Positions 19,213-29,100 of a DNA stretch of 64,000 nucleotides are shown in pieces. A program made the translations under genes and the position numbers. This DNA comes from a bacterium. GTDB lineage: Bacteria; Elusimicrobiota; Elusimicrobia; UBA1565; UBA9628. Numbering within the stretch: the first letter of the stretch is position 1; each line of letters begins with the position of its first letter. The stretch covers positions 54,302 to 118,301 of the forward strand of contig JAKAQO010000006.1 in the NCBI GenBank assembly GCA_021822495.1, given 5' to 3'. The notes beneath the pieces are model-generated. The model had not been told where the DNA came from. It saw only the letters and a list, made by a program, of their open reading frames with translations, and searched no databases.

Positions 19213-20803
19213 GGCGAAAATCCTCTGAAGTTTTGGAATGTTTGGAAAAGGAAAGCGCGAAGAAAATGACGGCCAAAAGGGCATAGGCCTCGGAAAACTG
19301 ATAGGGAATTTGATTGGCGGGATAAGGCAGTGTCCAGGGCCAAACCATCGCCCCGTCTAAAGAGGCGGAATGAATGACTCCGAAAAATGATAAGAAAGAC
19401 AAAAGAGCCAAGTAGAAAGACGAGCGCTTAAGTTTCCCGTCGATCATCTCGGCCACAAAAGCGCCCCAGAGCATGGCGGTCAAAATAAATCCGTTTCCCA
19501 GAGCCGTGATGACAAGAACCTCCGGCAATCCCTTGCCGACGGAAGACATGAGAGTCTGGAGCTTCTCAGGGCTAATCCAGTCGGGATTGGAAATTTTAAT
19601 TTGGATAAGTCTCGCGACGGTGGGAAAATAAGAGAAAGCGACGGCGGGGGCGTGTTTGGCCGGACAAGCGAGAAAGGCCTGGCAGATAATGTCTAGCGCC
19701 ACGAAAATCAAAATCGGCGCGATGACCGCGCGAGGGATGAGTTGAACAATCGCGCCTAAGTATCCCAAAATTCCCCCAAGGCCGATAAAAAGCCCGGTGA
19801 GAAGGGTGTAGCCGGTTTTACTTCCCATGTGTTTATAGGCGGGTTGGCCGATATAGGGCGTTGATTGCGCGACGCCGCCAAAAATTCCGGCAATTAAGGT
19901 CGCGACGGCCTCGGTTAAAAGAATATCCCGCGTGCTAAAATCATCTCCCGCGACCCTGGCGCTTTCAGTGACGTTGATTCCGCCGACGACGGTTAAAATT
20001 CCAAAGGGAAGAGCGATGGGGAGATATTTGAGAGAAGGAATGAAGCCGTGGACAAATCCCAAAGTGGGGAGCGGAAAACCGAAATGAAAGCTGATGTTGG
20101 GAGAAGCGTAATGCCCGCCGATAAATCCGTGGGGAGCTAAGAGATAATAGAGAAAAGTTCCAAGTCCGATTGCGGTCAAAACTCCGGGAAAATTCCATGG
20201 CAGTTTTTTATGGGCGACCAGGGAGTAGAGAATGAGGCCCAGGGACAAAACGCCGACCAGGGGCATTCCAAAAACCTCGGCCAAGGGAACAAATCCAATG
20301 AGGGCCAGTCCAATTCCGGCCAAGGATCCCAAAAGCCCCGCCTGCGGCACCGCTTTTCTAATCCAATCGCCGAAAAAAGAAAGAATCAGTTTTAAAACTC
20401 CAATTGAAATCATGGTCGCCATGCCGATTTGCCAGGCTTGGGTCGCCGCGTCTTGGGGAGACAAGCCTTGATTTTTAAGCGCGATAAAAGACGGCCCCAA
20501 GACCGTCAAGGCAATTCCAATGGTTGAGGGCGTATCCAGCCCCAGCGGCATGGCCGTGACGGAGTCTCTTCCGGTTTTTTTCGCCAGCCGATAAGCCATC
20601 CAGGTATAGACCAAATCGCCAAAAAGAACGCCCAGGGCCGTTCCCGGAAACATTTTTCCATAGACGATGTTCTCGGGGAAATGAAATCCAAAAATCAAGA
20701 TTCCGGCCAGAAAAGAAAGGACCGTCAGATTGTCGAAAGCGAGACCAAAAAACCCGTTTAAATCTCCGATTCCGATTAAATCGCGCGCGGACTTATTTCC
20801 CAT
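19205..20803 (-). CDS. NCS2/AzgA-type nucleobase permease
   Basis: A 532-residue protein with about 12-14 membrane segments. The phrase DSVTAMPLGLDTPSTIGIALTVLGP and the later GGVAQSTPYIGQPAYKHMGSKTGYTLLTG are close to the substrate-binding helices of the AzgA/NCS2 families (a Q-T/S-x-x-G motif). Hypoxanthine, guanine, xanthine or uracil are possible substrates. Its place before the nucleoside carrier suggests a purine or nucleoside salvage unit. Compared with AzgA it is about 80 residues longer at the C end. Confidence 0.8.
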   Translation of the reverse strand: MGNKSARDLIGIGDLNGFFGLAFDNLTVLSFLAGILIFGFHFPENIVYGKMFPGTALGVLFGDLVYTWMAYRLAKKTGRDSVTAMPLGLDTPSTIGIALTVLGPSFIALKNQGLSPQDAATQAWQIGMATMISIGVLKLILSFFGDWIRKAVPQAGLLGSLAGIGLALIGFVPLAEVFGMPLVGVLSLGLILYSLVAHKKLPWNFPGVLTAIGLGTFLYYLLAPHGFIGGHYASPNISFHFGFPLPTLGFVHGFIPSLKYLPIALPFGILTVVGGINVTESARVAGDDFSTRDILLTEAVATLIAGIFGGVAQSTPYIGQPAYKHMGSKTGYTLLTGLFIGLGGILGYLGAIVQLIPRAVIAPILIFVALDIICQAFLACPAKHAPAVAFSYFPTVARLIQIKISNPDWISPEKLQTLMSSVGKGLPEVLVITALGNGFILTAMLWGAFVAEMIDGKLKRSSFYLALLSFLSFFGVIHSASLDGAMVWPWTLPYPANQIPYQFSEAYALLAVIFFALSFSKHSKTSEDFRHA

Positions 20804-20863
20804 TCGTAAATTCTACCTGATTTTGGGTGAAAGAGTGTGGGACTCTATAATTTAAAATCCATT

Positions 20864-20898
20864 CTCCCGACCGTAAGATTATGAAGAAGGGGACTGTG
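20864..20898 (+). repeat. Dispersed repeat R2, copy 1 (upstream of gmhA)
   Basis: The stretch CTCCCGACC, then AAGATTATGA, then GGGGACTGTG matches two other places in the window: 31,104-31,156 (plus strand) and 36,148-36,206 (minus strand). The shared core is CTCCC(G/A)ACC, (T/G)AGATTAT, GAGGAAAGGG(G)AC. It is therefore a degenerate member of a short dispersed repeat that elsewhere carries the GGGGACTGTCCCC palindrome. Here it lies directly upstream of the gmhA -10 box. Confidence 0.5.
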
Positions 20899-20905
20899 AT
20901 ATAAT
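20897..20905 (+). promoter_or_regulatory. Extended -10 promoter of gmhA, apparently leaderless
   Basis: TGATATAAT gives a TGn-extended -10 with a perfect TATAAT (20,900-20,905). Only seven bases (AAAAGCC) separate it from the ATG at 20,913, so transcription would begin at or next to the start codon. There is no Shine-Dalgarno. The same arrangement, TATAATAAGAGCC-ATGAA, is seen before tsaB at 40,258. No clear -35 box is present. Confidence 0.5.
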
Positions 20906-20912
20906 AAAAGCC

Positions 20913-21506
20913 ATGAATAAAACCGATAGCCGTATTGCCGAAGAACTAAAAGAAAGCGGGCGCGTCATTTCCGAGTCCGCTCAAATGGCTTCCTTGCTTG
21001 AAAAAATAGCGGAAGAGTTGGTGTCGTGCTACCGCCGAGGAAATAAGATTCTGACTTTCGGAAACGGCGGTTCTGCTTGTGACGCCCAAAATTTCGCCGA
21101 TGAACTGGTCGGCCGCTTTGAAAGAAATCGTCCGCCGCTTCCGGCCTTAGCTTTGACGACCAATACCTCAGATTTGACTTCAATCTCGAATGATTTCGGC
21201 TATGATGTTGTTTTTGCCCGGCAGCTTGAAGCCCACGCAAAACCCGGCGATATCGCGGTCGCGATATCAACATCAGGAAATTCCAAAAATGTTCTCTTGG
21301 CGGCGGAAGCGGCCAAAAAATTGGGGCTTTTGGTGATTGGCCTTTCCGGAGAAAGCGGGGGGAAACTTAAAAACCTTGCGGATTTTTGCGTTTGCGTTCC
21401 CTCCAAAACGGTCGCGCGCATCCAAGAGGCGCATATCGCCATTATCCAAATTTGGTGCGGGATTATCGAAGATTCTCTTTTCCCAAACGCCCCGAAAGCT
21501 CACTGA
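20913..21506 (+). CDS. gmhA: Phosphoheptose isomerase (SIS domain)
   Basis: A 197-residue cytoplasmic protein that converts sedoheptulose 7-phosphate to D-glycero-D-manno-heptose 7-phosphate, the first step to ADP-heptose. SIS-domain motifs are clear: LTFGNGGSACDAQNFADELVGRFE (about residues 46-69), AISTSGNSKNVL (about 113-124) and the C-terminal QEAHIAIIQIWCGIIED (about 172-188). The zinc and substrate residues H/E of GmhA in this last helix are present. Two bases separate its stop from the hldE-type gene, so the two steps are co-transcribed. Confidence 0.93.
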   Translation: MNKTDSRIAEELKESGRVISESAQMASLLEKIAEELVSCYRRGNKILTFGNGGSACDAQNFADELVGRFERNRPPLPALALTTNTSDLTSISNDFGYDVVFARQLEAHAKPGDIAVAISTSGNSKNVLLAAEAAKKLGLLVIGLSGESGGKLKNLADFCVCVPSKTVARIQEAHIAIIQIWCGIIEDSLFPNAPKAH

Positions 21507-21507
21507 A

Positions 21508-21972
21508 ATGGGGGAAATTGTCTCTTTAAAGAGAGCGGTTAAAATCCGTGAAGCTCTCAAGAAAAAACGCAAGGTGGTCGTTTTTACCAACGGGGTTTTT
21601 GATATCTTGCACTCCGGGCATATTCAGGTTCTATCCCGTGCCAAAAAAATGGGAGATATCTTGATTTTAGGCCTTAATCAAGATGAGTCAGTTCGCTTGC
21701 TTGGAAAAGGTCCGGGGCGGCCTCTCAACCCCTTTCGAGATCGCGCAATAGTTTTAGCGGCTTTGTCTTCTGTTGATTATGTCGTCGGCTTTAAAGAACA
21801 AACCCCCGAAAAACTGATTCAAGCCCTTAGACCCGATATCCTGGTTAAAGGCGCCGATTATAAAAAAAGCCAGATCGCCGGGGCTCTCTTTAGCGGAAAA
21901 GTCGCTCGAATCTCGCTTAAAAAGGGTTACTCGACCACGGCCCTCGTCAAGAAAATTCAGGGATTGGCCTGA
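21508..21972 (+). CDS. hldE: D-glycero-beta-D-manno-heptose 1-phosphate adenylyltransferase (HldE C-domain / RfaE2)
   Basis: A 154-residue nucleotidyltransferase that makes ADP-heptose. The CTP-transferase-like motif VFTNGVFDILHSGHIQVL (about residues 25-42) carries the HxGH active site, and RIS-like KKGYSTTALVKKI closes the protein. It corresponds only to the C-terminal half of bifunctional HldE; the kinase half is not in the window and may be a separate gene. The ATG at 21,508, next to the gmhA stop, gives the family length. The frame is open upstream inside gmhA but has no reason to be used. It overlaps the convergent gene by 16 bases. Confidence 0.92.
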   Translation: MGEIVSLKRAVKIREALKKKRKVVVFTNGVFDILHSGHIQVLSRAKKMGDILILGLNQDESVRLLGKGPGRPLNPFRDRAIVLAALSSVDYVVGFKEQTPEKLIQALRPDILVKGADYKKSQIAGALFSGKVARISLKKGYSTTALVKKIQGLA

Positions 21973-22502
21973 GTTTGACTCGCTTCCGTTTCTTTGTTTT
22001 TTGATTTCTTAATCTTTTTGGTTTTCTTCGCGGTTTTTTCGGCCTTGGACTTCTCCTTGAGATTTAATTTTTGGAGCTCCGCGATTTTTCCTTCCGCCTT
22101 CTTAACGTCCTTTAGGAGCGGGCTTGAGGGATGAGATTTTTCAAACGAACTTAAGTCGGCTTGGGCTTCCTTGAGTTTTCCGGAAACGACTTCCTTGACG
22201 GCGGCAGCGAATTCTTTTTTTTCGTTAAGAATCTCTTCTTTTTGGGAGATATTTGATTTTGCCCAGGTTGGCTGGTTGATATCGGCGAGATTTTGTTTGC
22301 TTCCCCTGACCGCGGCGACCGCAACCAGGTTGTCTCTGTTCTCGTAATTTTGGCTGACCGAGGATTCGGAGAGGCTTTGTTCCAATTGAGAGAACCAATT
22401 CATCAACATGGTTGTGGTTGATTCCGGCTTCTTTGGTTCATCCGCTTTAAGCGAACCGGCGGCAAGAATGCCGCATGCCATTGCGATAATTATTTTTTTC
22501 AT
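21957..22502 (-). CDS. Small secreted Lys/Glu-rich protein of unknown function
   Basis: A 181-residue protein with a signal peptide (MKKIIIAMACGILAAGSLKA). The rest is helical, and the last 60 residues are charged coiled coil ending in a Lys-rich tail (EKTAKKTKKIKKSKNKE). It overlaps the NHL/transglutaminase gene by ATGA, so it is co-translated with it, and it may be a partner of that secreted protein. I do not recognise the family. Confidence 0.6.
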   Translation of the reverse strand: MKKIIIAMACGILAAGSLKADEPKKPESTTTMLMNWFSQLEQSLSESSVSQNYENRDNLVAVAAVRGSKQNLADINQPTWAKSNISQKEEILNEKKEFAAAVKEVVSGKLKEAQADLSSFEKSHPSSPLLKDVKKAEGKIAELQKLNLKEKSKAEKTAKKTKKIKKSKNKETEASQTQANP

Positions 22503-25500
22503 GGGTTTCCCTCCTGAAAGTTCTTCACTAGAATTTCTACTTCCGGTCCGTAAGAAGGATCAATTTCCTTGATTTGCCTGGCGGCTTCGGAGACTTTACG
22601 CGCATTTTTAAGATGGATTTCCGTCTTTAAGAAATTCATCCAGATATCAGGATTTCCGGGATCGTTTTTTGCGGCCTTTTTGTACCAGCGCTCGGCTTTG
22701 CTGTAGTGGCGTTTTAGAAAATCGATATTTCCCAGATCATTGTAGGCGGCCGCGCTGGTTGAGCTTATTGCCAGAACGGATTTAAAACTCTTCTTGGCTG
22801 CGCTGATGTTTCCAGCTTCGTAATCCCAGATGCCCAAGGCCAGACGAGGATCAATGAGAGAAGGGTTTTTTGAAATCTTTTCTTTCAGCCTTTTCCGGAT
22901 TGAATGATAGGCGGCATGGAAAAGAGCCTTCGAGCTTTCTTTGACAAACTTATCAACCGTTTCCATATTTGGGATTTCCGCTTTCCATTGGGTGGGTGGC
23001 ATGGTGACAGGCTCATAGGTTTCCCAGGCTTTACGAACATTTATGATATGGACGTCGCCTTTTTTCACTTCGGCGCTATAGGCGTAGGCGGCGTTTCTCA
23101 CTGCGTCGAGAAAAGGCTTTCCGATGAGGGTAGATTCAACCGGAACCCAATAAGTGCCTTGATAATTGACTAAGCTGTCCTTGGGAAATCCGGCGTCGGT
23201 CCAGGAAGAGGCGTGTGTGTCGAACATAAAAGCCATGTGCCCCGGGTAATCAATAATAGCCGTGCGGACGTTTGCCGCGTCCAGCATTGAGATAAATAGC
23301 GTCGTCAGATCATCGCATTGCCCGCTTTTGTGCTTGAGGGTTTCCCGGGGAAACTGCGCGTAGTCCACGGGAAAATTGGGATTGGTTGAAGTTTTTTCAA
23401 AGGAGTTTGTCGGGTTTTCTAGGTACTGCATTCCGTAAACTCCCAGGGTTTCCCACAAACGCATGGCCTTTAACACATTCGAATTAAGGGAGGACTCAAT
23501 GGGGAAATCTTCCTGATGGTGGAGAACTGCTCTTTCAAAATCAAAGACAGGCGTATCGTTGGGGGTGATAAAGTTGGCGATTCGGCGCGGGTCTTGCCAG
23601 GTGATGGCGTTTCGGGAATAAACTGTCAAGGGCTCTGAAAGCGAAATGGTCTTCTTTTTATTTTTTTCAAAATAAGTGAGGGTCAGTTTCGCTTGGACGG
23701 GCGTTTCCTGTGTGACATTTAGGATGGTGTTGTTGAGGGTGGCAATGAGAGGAATCGCGACAGAGCTTGCCGGGTCCAGCTTTTTAATCCGCATATCATA
23801 GCCGAAATCCATATAATTTTTAATTTGGAAGCTCAGCTTGAGGTCTCGAAATGGAACCTCGGAATTATTGGTGATGGTGGCCGAACCAACGGGATGTTTT
23901 AAATACCACTTATAGTTGGCTGGAAAGATGGGAGACAATGTGACTGAGGAAATGGAAATTTCTGGGCGGTTGGCGGTTCCGCCTGCGATTGCTTTAATCG
24001 CCCAACTTTGAGAGCCGATATCTCCGGTTTTGGCCTCGGTCGCCAGTCGATAGTAATAGATTTGGCCGGTTTGAACGCTTGAATCGGTAAAGCGGGTTTT
24101 ATCGGTCGCTCCAATTTTGAGAAAGTCTCCGTAGCGTTTGTCGGAGCGGTAAATCAGGTAGTCCTTAGTCCAGGAATTTTTGACTGGATTCCAGGAGATT
24201 TCAACTGTTCCTTCCTTAGGGGCGCTGGAGATTGAAAGCGGGGCCGATAAGTAGGGATGAATATGGAAAGAGAGAATATGATTCTTTGAGCGATCGGATA
24301 TCATGAGAAGCTGTTTGTCAACGGATAGAGAAACCGGGTCTCCAATAAGGCTTCCGGAAAAGAAATCCATGATCCAGCGTCCATTGGTTGAAAAAACGGA
24401 GACGCGTTTAAGTTCATGGTCCAAAACGTAGAGGTAATTTTCCCCGTCAAACGCCAAGGCCGTGGGGTTTTCAAATTTCCCCGGTTTTTCTCCAATTTCT
24501 CCCCAAGAGCTAATGAGTTCTCCGGAAGGGCCGCATTTGAAGACTTTTTTAAGTTCTTTGTCCAGAAAATACACAAATCCCGCGCTGTCCCAGGCGACGG
24601 AGACCGGCTTTTGAAGTTGAAAATTGCCTAGTTTAGGGCCGATAGAAAAGAGATAAACCCCATCCGGCGTATAGGCGTCAACCCTGTGATTTCCTGGATC
24701 TGCGATATAAAGAGTTCCGGCTCCGTTGATGGCAAGTCCCTCTGGGTATCGAACGCGACCTTCTTTGGAAAGGCCGTCAAACCAGCCGCTTGGTTCCGCG
24801 ATGTTTTTGTCCCATTTCCATGAATTTGTGGAGGCTTGAACGAAATGCTCAATGCGGTGCCTTGGGGCATCCGCAACATAAAGCCCAAGAGAGGGATCGA
24901 CGGCCAAGCCAGTTGCTTTCCAAGTTTGGTCTTCTTTTTTGCCCTTGTTCCCAAATTGGGACAAAACGTTTCCGGAAGAATCCAAGACATTGAACGCGCC
25001 TTTCTTTGGCAAGTAGAGATAGGTTTGGGGTTGGCTGAGCAGGAGGGGATTAGCGGAATAGTTCCAAACCGAATCAGGTCCGGAAGGGAATAGTTTCGTG
25101 GTCGCGCTGGGGTGAATGGGACGAACTTTAAACTTGTTGATGACAGAAACTAAATCAACGGTCTTTTTCCCGCTGTCAAGAAGAACCAGATTACCTTTCT
25201 GATCGATGGCAATAGAATTTAGTCTTTGAAATTGCCCGGCGCTGTTCCCGCGACTTCCAAAATGCCCCAGCTCGGCCCCATCCGGGCCCCATTCTGTGAT
25301 CCTTCCAGTGGCTGGGGATATCCCATAGATGAATCCGTAGCGATCAACCGCGAAGTCTGTTCCTTTAAAAGGGATAGCGCGTAAAAAATGAGCGGAAGGA
25401 TCAAATTCTTCGATGCGCTCGTTGGAATGGTCCAAAACATAGATAGTATCGGAGGCGTCCACGGCGATCTTGTCGGGTCTCGACCATTCCCCGGGGAGAT

Positions 25501-25993
25501 CGCCTTTTTTCCCAAACCAAAAGAGAAAGAGGCCATCGGGAGTAAAGACTTCAATTTTTCTAGTTCCTCTGTCGGCGACATAAATTCGGCCATCGGCTCC
25601 GATGGCGATTGAAGAGGGATCGTCAAATTGTCCCGCGCGAGAACCGGGAACACCCAAGGAAAATAGAAATTTTCCATCGCGGTCATAAGCCCTGAGGAGA
25701 GAATTTCCGGTATCTGCGATGTAAATCTTATTTGAGGCAATGGCCAATCCTTCCGGATCGCTGAGTCGTGGAGTCTTAGGGGTCGAGAGAGCGGTTAGAG
25801 TTCCATTTTTTTTGTAAACGAGGAGGCGGCCTTTTTCATCCAAGATGTAATATCGACCGAGTCCGGCGCGGACGGCGATCGGCTTTTTTGCTTCTGCAAT
25901 GGAAAAAGACGGCAAAAAATGCACCGTATCGTAACTCCAGGAGGTCATGGGTAAAAATGCCAGCGCGCAAGTAAGAATGGTTTTTATTTTCAT
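22499..25993 (-). CDS. Secreted NHL-repeat / FN3 / transglutaminase-like / TPR protein
   Basis: A 1,164-residue secreted protein with an unusual chain of domains. A signal peptide is followed by about ten NHL-type blades to about residue 570 (repeated A-x-D-x-x-G-x-x-Y-V-x-D and F-D-x-P motifs). A fibronectin type III-like domain comes next (about 580-670, VEISWNPVKN...YYYRLAT), then a conserved-sheet linker. The transglutaminase-like domain has Cys in KSGQCDDLTTLF (about 890), His in DYPGHMAFMF and WVPVEST as the third site. The protein ends in TPR helices (AAYNDLGNIDFLKRHYSKAERWYKKA). The triad looks complete, so cysteine-protease or cross-linking activity outside the inner membrane is possible. 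Confidence 0.75.
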   Translation of the reverse strand: MKIKTILTCALAFLPMTSWSYDTVHFLPSFSIAEAKKPIAVRAGLGRYYILDEKGRLLVYKKNGTLTALSTPKTPRLSDPEGLAIASNKIYIADTGNSLLRAYDRDGKFLFSLGVPGSRAGQFDDPSSIAIGADGRIYVADRGTRKIEVFTPDGLFLFWFGKKGDLPGEWSRPDKIAVDASDTIYVLDHSNERIEEFDPSAHFLRAIPFKGTDFAVDRYGFIYGISPATGRITEWGPDGAELGHFGSRGNSAGQFQRLNSIAIDQKGNLVLLDSGKKTVDLVSVINKFKVRPIHPSATTKLFPSGPDSVWNYSANPLLLSQPQTYLYLPKKGAFNVLDSSGNVLSQFGNKGKKEDQTWKATGLAVDPSLGLYVADAPRHRIEHFVQASTNSWKWDKNIAEPSGWFDGLSKEGRVRYPEGLAINGAGTLYIADPGNHRVDAYTPDGVYLFSIGPKLGNFQLQKPVSVAWDSAGFVYFLDKELKKVFKCGPSGELISSWGEIGEKPGKFENPTALAFDGENYLYVLDHELKRVSVFSTNGRWIMDFFSGSLIGDPVSLSVDKQLLMISDRSKNHILSFHIHPYLSAPLSISSAPKEGTVEISWNPVKNSWTKDYLIYRSDKRYGDFLKIGATDKTRFTDSSVQTGQIYYYRLATEAKTGDIGSQSWAIKAIAGGTANRPEISISSVTLSPIFPANYKWYLKHPVGSATITNNSEVPFRDLKLSFQIKNYMDFGYDMRIKKLDPASSVAIPLIATLNNTILNVTQETPVQAKLTLTYFEKNKKKTISLSEPLTVYSRNAITWQDPRRIANFITPNDTPVFDFERAVLHHQEDFPIESSLNSNVLKAMRLWETLGVYGMQYLENPTNSFEKTSTNPNFPVDYAQFPRETLKHKSGQCDDLTTLFISMLDAANVRTAIIDYPGHMAFMFDTHASSWTDAGFPKDSLVNYQGTYWVPVESTLIGKPFLDAVRNAAYAYSAEVKKGDVHIINVRKAWETYEPVTMPPTQWKAEIPNMETVDKFVKESSKALFHAAYHSIRKRLKEKISKNPSLIDPRLALGIWDYEAGNISAAKKSFKSVLAISSTSAAAYNDLGNIDFLKRHYSKAERWYKKAAKNDPGNPDIWMNFLKTEIHLKNARKVSEAARQIKEIDPSYGPEVEILVKNFQEGNP

Positions 25994-26184
25994 GATAAAA
26001 TGAGCATATCAATTTTTTAAGCGCTCTAAACCATTGTTTAAGTCAAAAAGAGTATAACAGAGGAAATGGGTTTTTTCAATAGAAATTTAAAAAATGTCAA
26101 GGACTTCAATAAATTAGTTTTCCTCTTGTCAAAAAAGCTAGAATATTGCGAATTCTGAATAAACAGGGAATAGAGGGAACGAAT

Positions 26185-29100
26185 ATGCACTTAAAAACGG
26201 TGGACATTTTCGGGTATAAATCTTTCGCGCAAAAAACTCATTTGGATCTTCAGCAGGGAATTAATGGAATCATTGGTCCTAATGGCTGCGGAAAATCCAA
26301 TATCATGGAATCCATTCGCTGGTGTTTGGGAGAAAGCTCCTGGAAGTCCTTGCGGGCCGACGCCATGACCGATGTCATTTTTGCCGGCACCGCCCGAAAG
26401 CCCGCCTTGTCTTTTTGCGAAGTGACTTTAACTTTTGACAATTCCTCCCAAGGACTTCCGATTCCGTTCTCGGAAGTGACGGTGACCCGCCGCCTTTTTA
26501 GATCGGGAGAATCTCTTTATTTCTTAAATAAAAGCCAATGCCGCCTTAAAGACGTGCGCGATCTCTTTTTGGATACCGGTCTTGGCAGCGGCGGCTATGC
26601 CGTCATTGATCAAGGCCGCGTGGAAATGATGATTTCGGCCAAACCCGATGAGCGTCGCGCGTTCTTTGAAGAAGCGGCGGGAGTCGCCAAATATAATGCG
26701 CGAAGAGAAGAAGCCCTTAAGAAACTTGAGCGCGTCGAAGCGGATATGGCTCGCGTAATGGACGCCCGCGCCCTGGTGGATGAACAGGTCAAAAAACTTG
26801 ATTCGGACGCCAAGAAGGCCAATCTCTTCCAGAAATATAAGGAAGAATTATCAGCGGCGGAGGCCGCGCAAATTTTAAAAGAGATTTCCCGACTTGAATC
26901 TCTGCTGGAAGAAGGCCGCCTCAAGCGCCAACCATTGGAAGAATCCCTGGGTCAGAAAAAAGTTGAAATCGATGTCGCTGGCGCGGAAACTTCCGCCTTG
27001 AATTTAGAGCAGGCTCAAGGGCAGGCTCAAGCGATGGAAGCGGGTAAAAAATCCTCGGATATAAAGTCTCAGGTGGCGCGTTTGGAAGAGAGAATTGGGT
27101 CTTGGGAGCGGGAAGCCGCCTCTGCCGCGGAAAGGGTTAAATCTCTTCAGACCGAAGAAATGACTCTGAAAGAAAAAATAGCCTCAACAGATGAAGATTT
27201 AGATCGGGCGCGCGTGGACTTGGAGAAATTGGAAGCGCAACTTGAGGCTGTTCGTCAGGAAGTGGAAGGCGAGACGGAAAGGATGGAGGGTTTGTCTTTC
27301 CAAGTCTCTCAGGCTCAGTCAGACTGGGAGGAAAAGGGGCGAAAGACGCTTGAGGCTTCTGAGCGGCTTTTAGTTGAAACCCGCAAAGTCTCCGAAGGTG
27401 AGTCGGATTTGACCCGGATAGAGGCTAGAATACGTTCTTCCCTGAGGGAATACGGGAAGGATGTGGAAGCAGCGGCTTCTTTACTAGCGGCGCTAGACGT
27501 TGCGCGCGCGGAGCTTAAACAGTGCGAAAACGTTTTAGAAGCCTCGAAAGGGGATTTGGAAACGACGCGGGCGGAGTTAGAGAAAGCGCGTCTTAAGGAA
27601 AAAGAATTGGACGCGGAAAATTTGCGTCTCCATTCTCAAATAGCGGAAACGCAGGCCCAGCTCAAAGCTTTGGAAGCTCGCGGCGAACAGGACGCGTATT
27701 GGGTGGGCGCTCAGACGGTGGCGCGCGCCGGGCTTCCGGGAATCGTGGGAACCTTGCAATCTCTTTTTGAGGCGGAAGATTCTCTTCGAGTTAAAATTCA
27801 GGATATCTTGGGAGAAAGACTTCATGCGGTGGTGTGCGAGGATTCCGCTTCCGCGCGGAACGCGATTGATTTCTTGAAGGCCTCCAACCGCGGACGTTGC
27901 CGGTTTTTAGTTCTTAGTTCCATTCCTTCCGGCGCTTCCGAGAGAAATTATCCGGGAGAAGCGACGCCGCTTTTATCTAAAATCAAGTTTGACTCGCGCT
28001 ATGAGCCTTTGATGCGCTTTCTTTTCGCCGAAAGTTACGCTTTGGGACCCGTGGTCTTTGGCGATCATTGGGTGTTTGGCGGCGCAATTCTTTCTCCTCA
28101 AGAAGGATTGTCCTTGGCGGACATCGAACGTCTTCGGAGAGATTTGGAATCCCTAAAAACGAGCTTGGCGGATGTCGCCGCTCAAAAGCAAACCGTTTCC
28201 GCCTCGATTGGCGATTGGGAAAATAAATCTCGCGTCGCGTCCCAAAAAATGACGGAAGATTTAGGGCGCAGGGAATCTTTGGCCGCCCAGGTGGTGGAAA
28301 AAGAAGCGGTTCTAGCCGCGCGGCAAAAAAATAGTTTGATTGTGGAGACGGAGGCGGTGGAAGGCTTAAAAGAGTGGTCTATCTCCGCTGATAAAATCAA
28401 AGAGTTAAAAAACGATCTTCAAGCTTTGCGGAGCGCGGAAGAAGCGGCTCGTTTGTCCCAGGAAGAATCTCTGAAAGCCCTTTCCGTTCTAAAGGAAAAA
28501 CTGGTTGAGGAAAAGGCTAAACAAGGCGTTGTGAAAGCCCGGCTTGAGGCTTTGGAGGGACAAGCCTTCCAGCTTAAGCGTTCTTGCGATCGTCTTGAAA
28601 AGGAAAAAGAATCCCATCGTGAATCCATCGCGCGCGCGGTGGAAGCGATTTCTTCCCTGTCCTCCAAACAGGAAGAATGCGCTTTAAGTATTGCCCAAGG
28701 CCGCCAAGAATTGGACGTTTTCTACCGAGACTTGGCCGTTTCCGAATCGGAGTTGAAAACGGTGATGGAGAGACTTCAGCAATTGGAATTGGACATCCAT
28801 CAAAAAGGAGAGTCCTTGAAAATTCTCAAGGCGAACGCCGAAGCCGTTCAAGAAGAGCTTCACGCTTTGGATGTCGAAGCCAGCGCTTCTAAAAGCGCCC
28901 AGGAAAGCCACAAATCTCGCTTGTGGGATCAATGGCAGTTGACCTATGACGAGGCGAAATCTAAATACGAGTCGCAGGAGGAAGTGAACCCCGAGCGTCT
29001 GGAATTTTTGAGAAAGCGCATTAACAGTCTCGGCCACGTCAATATGGCGGCGCCCGAGGAATATCAGGAACTGACCCAGAAGCAAACCTTCCTCAATTCC

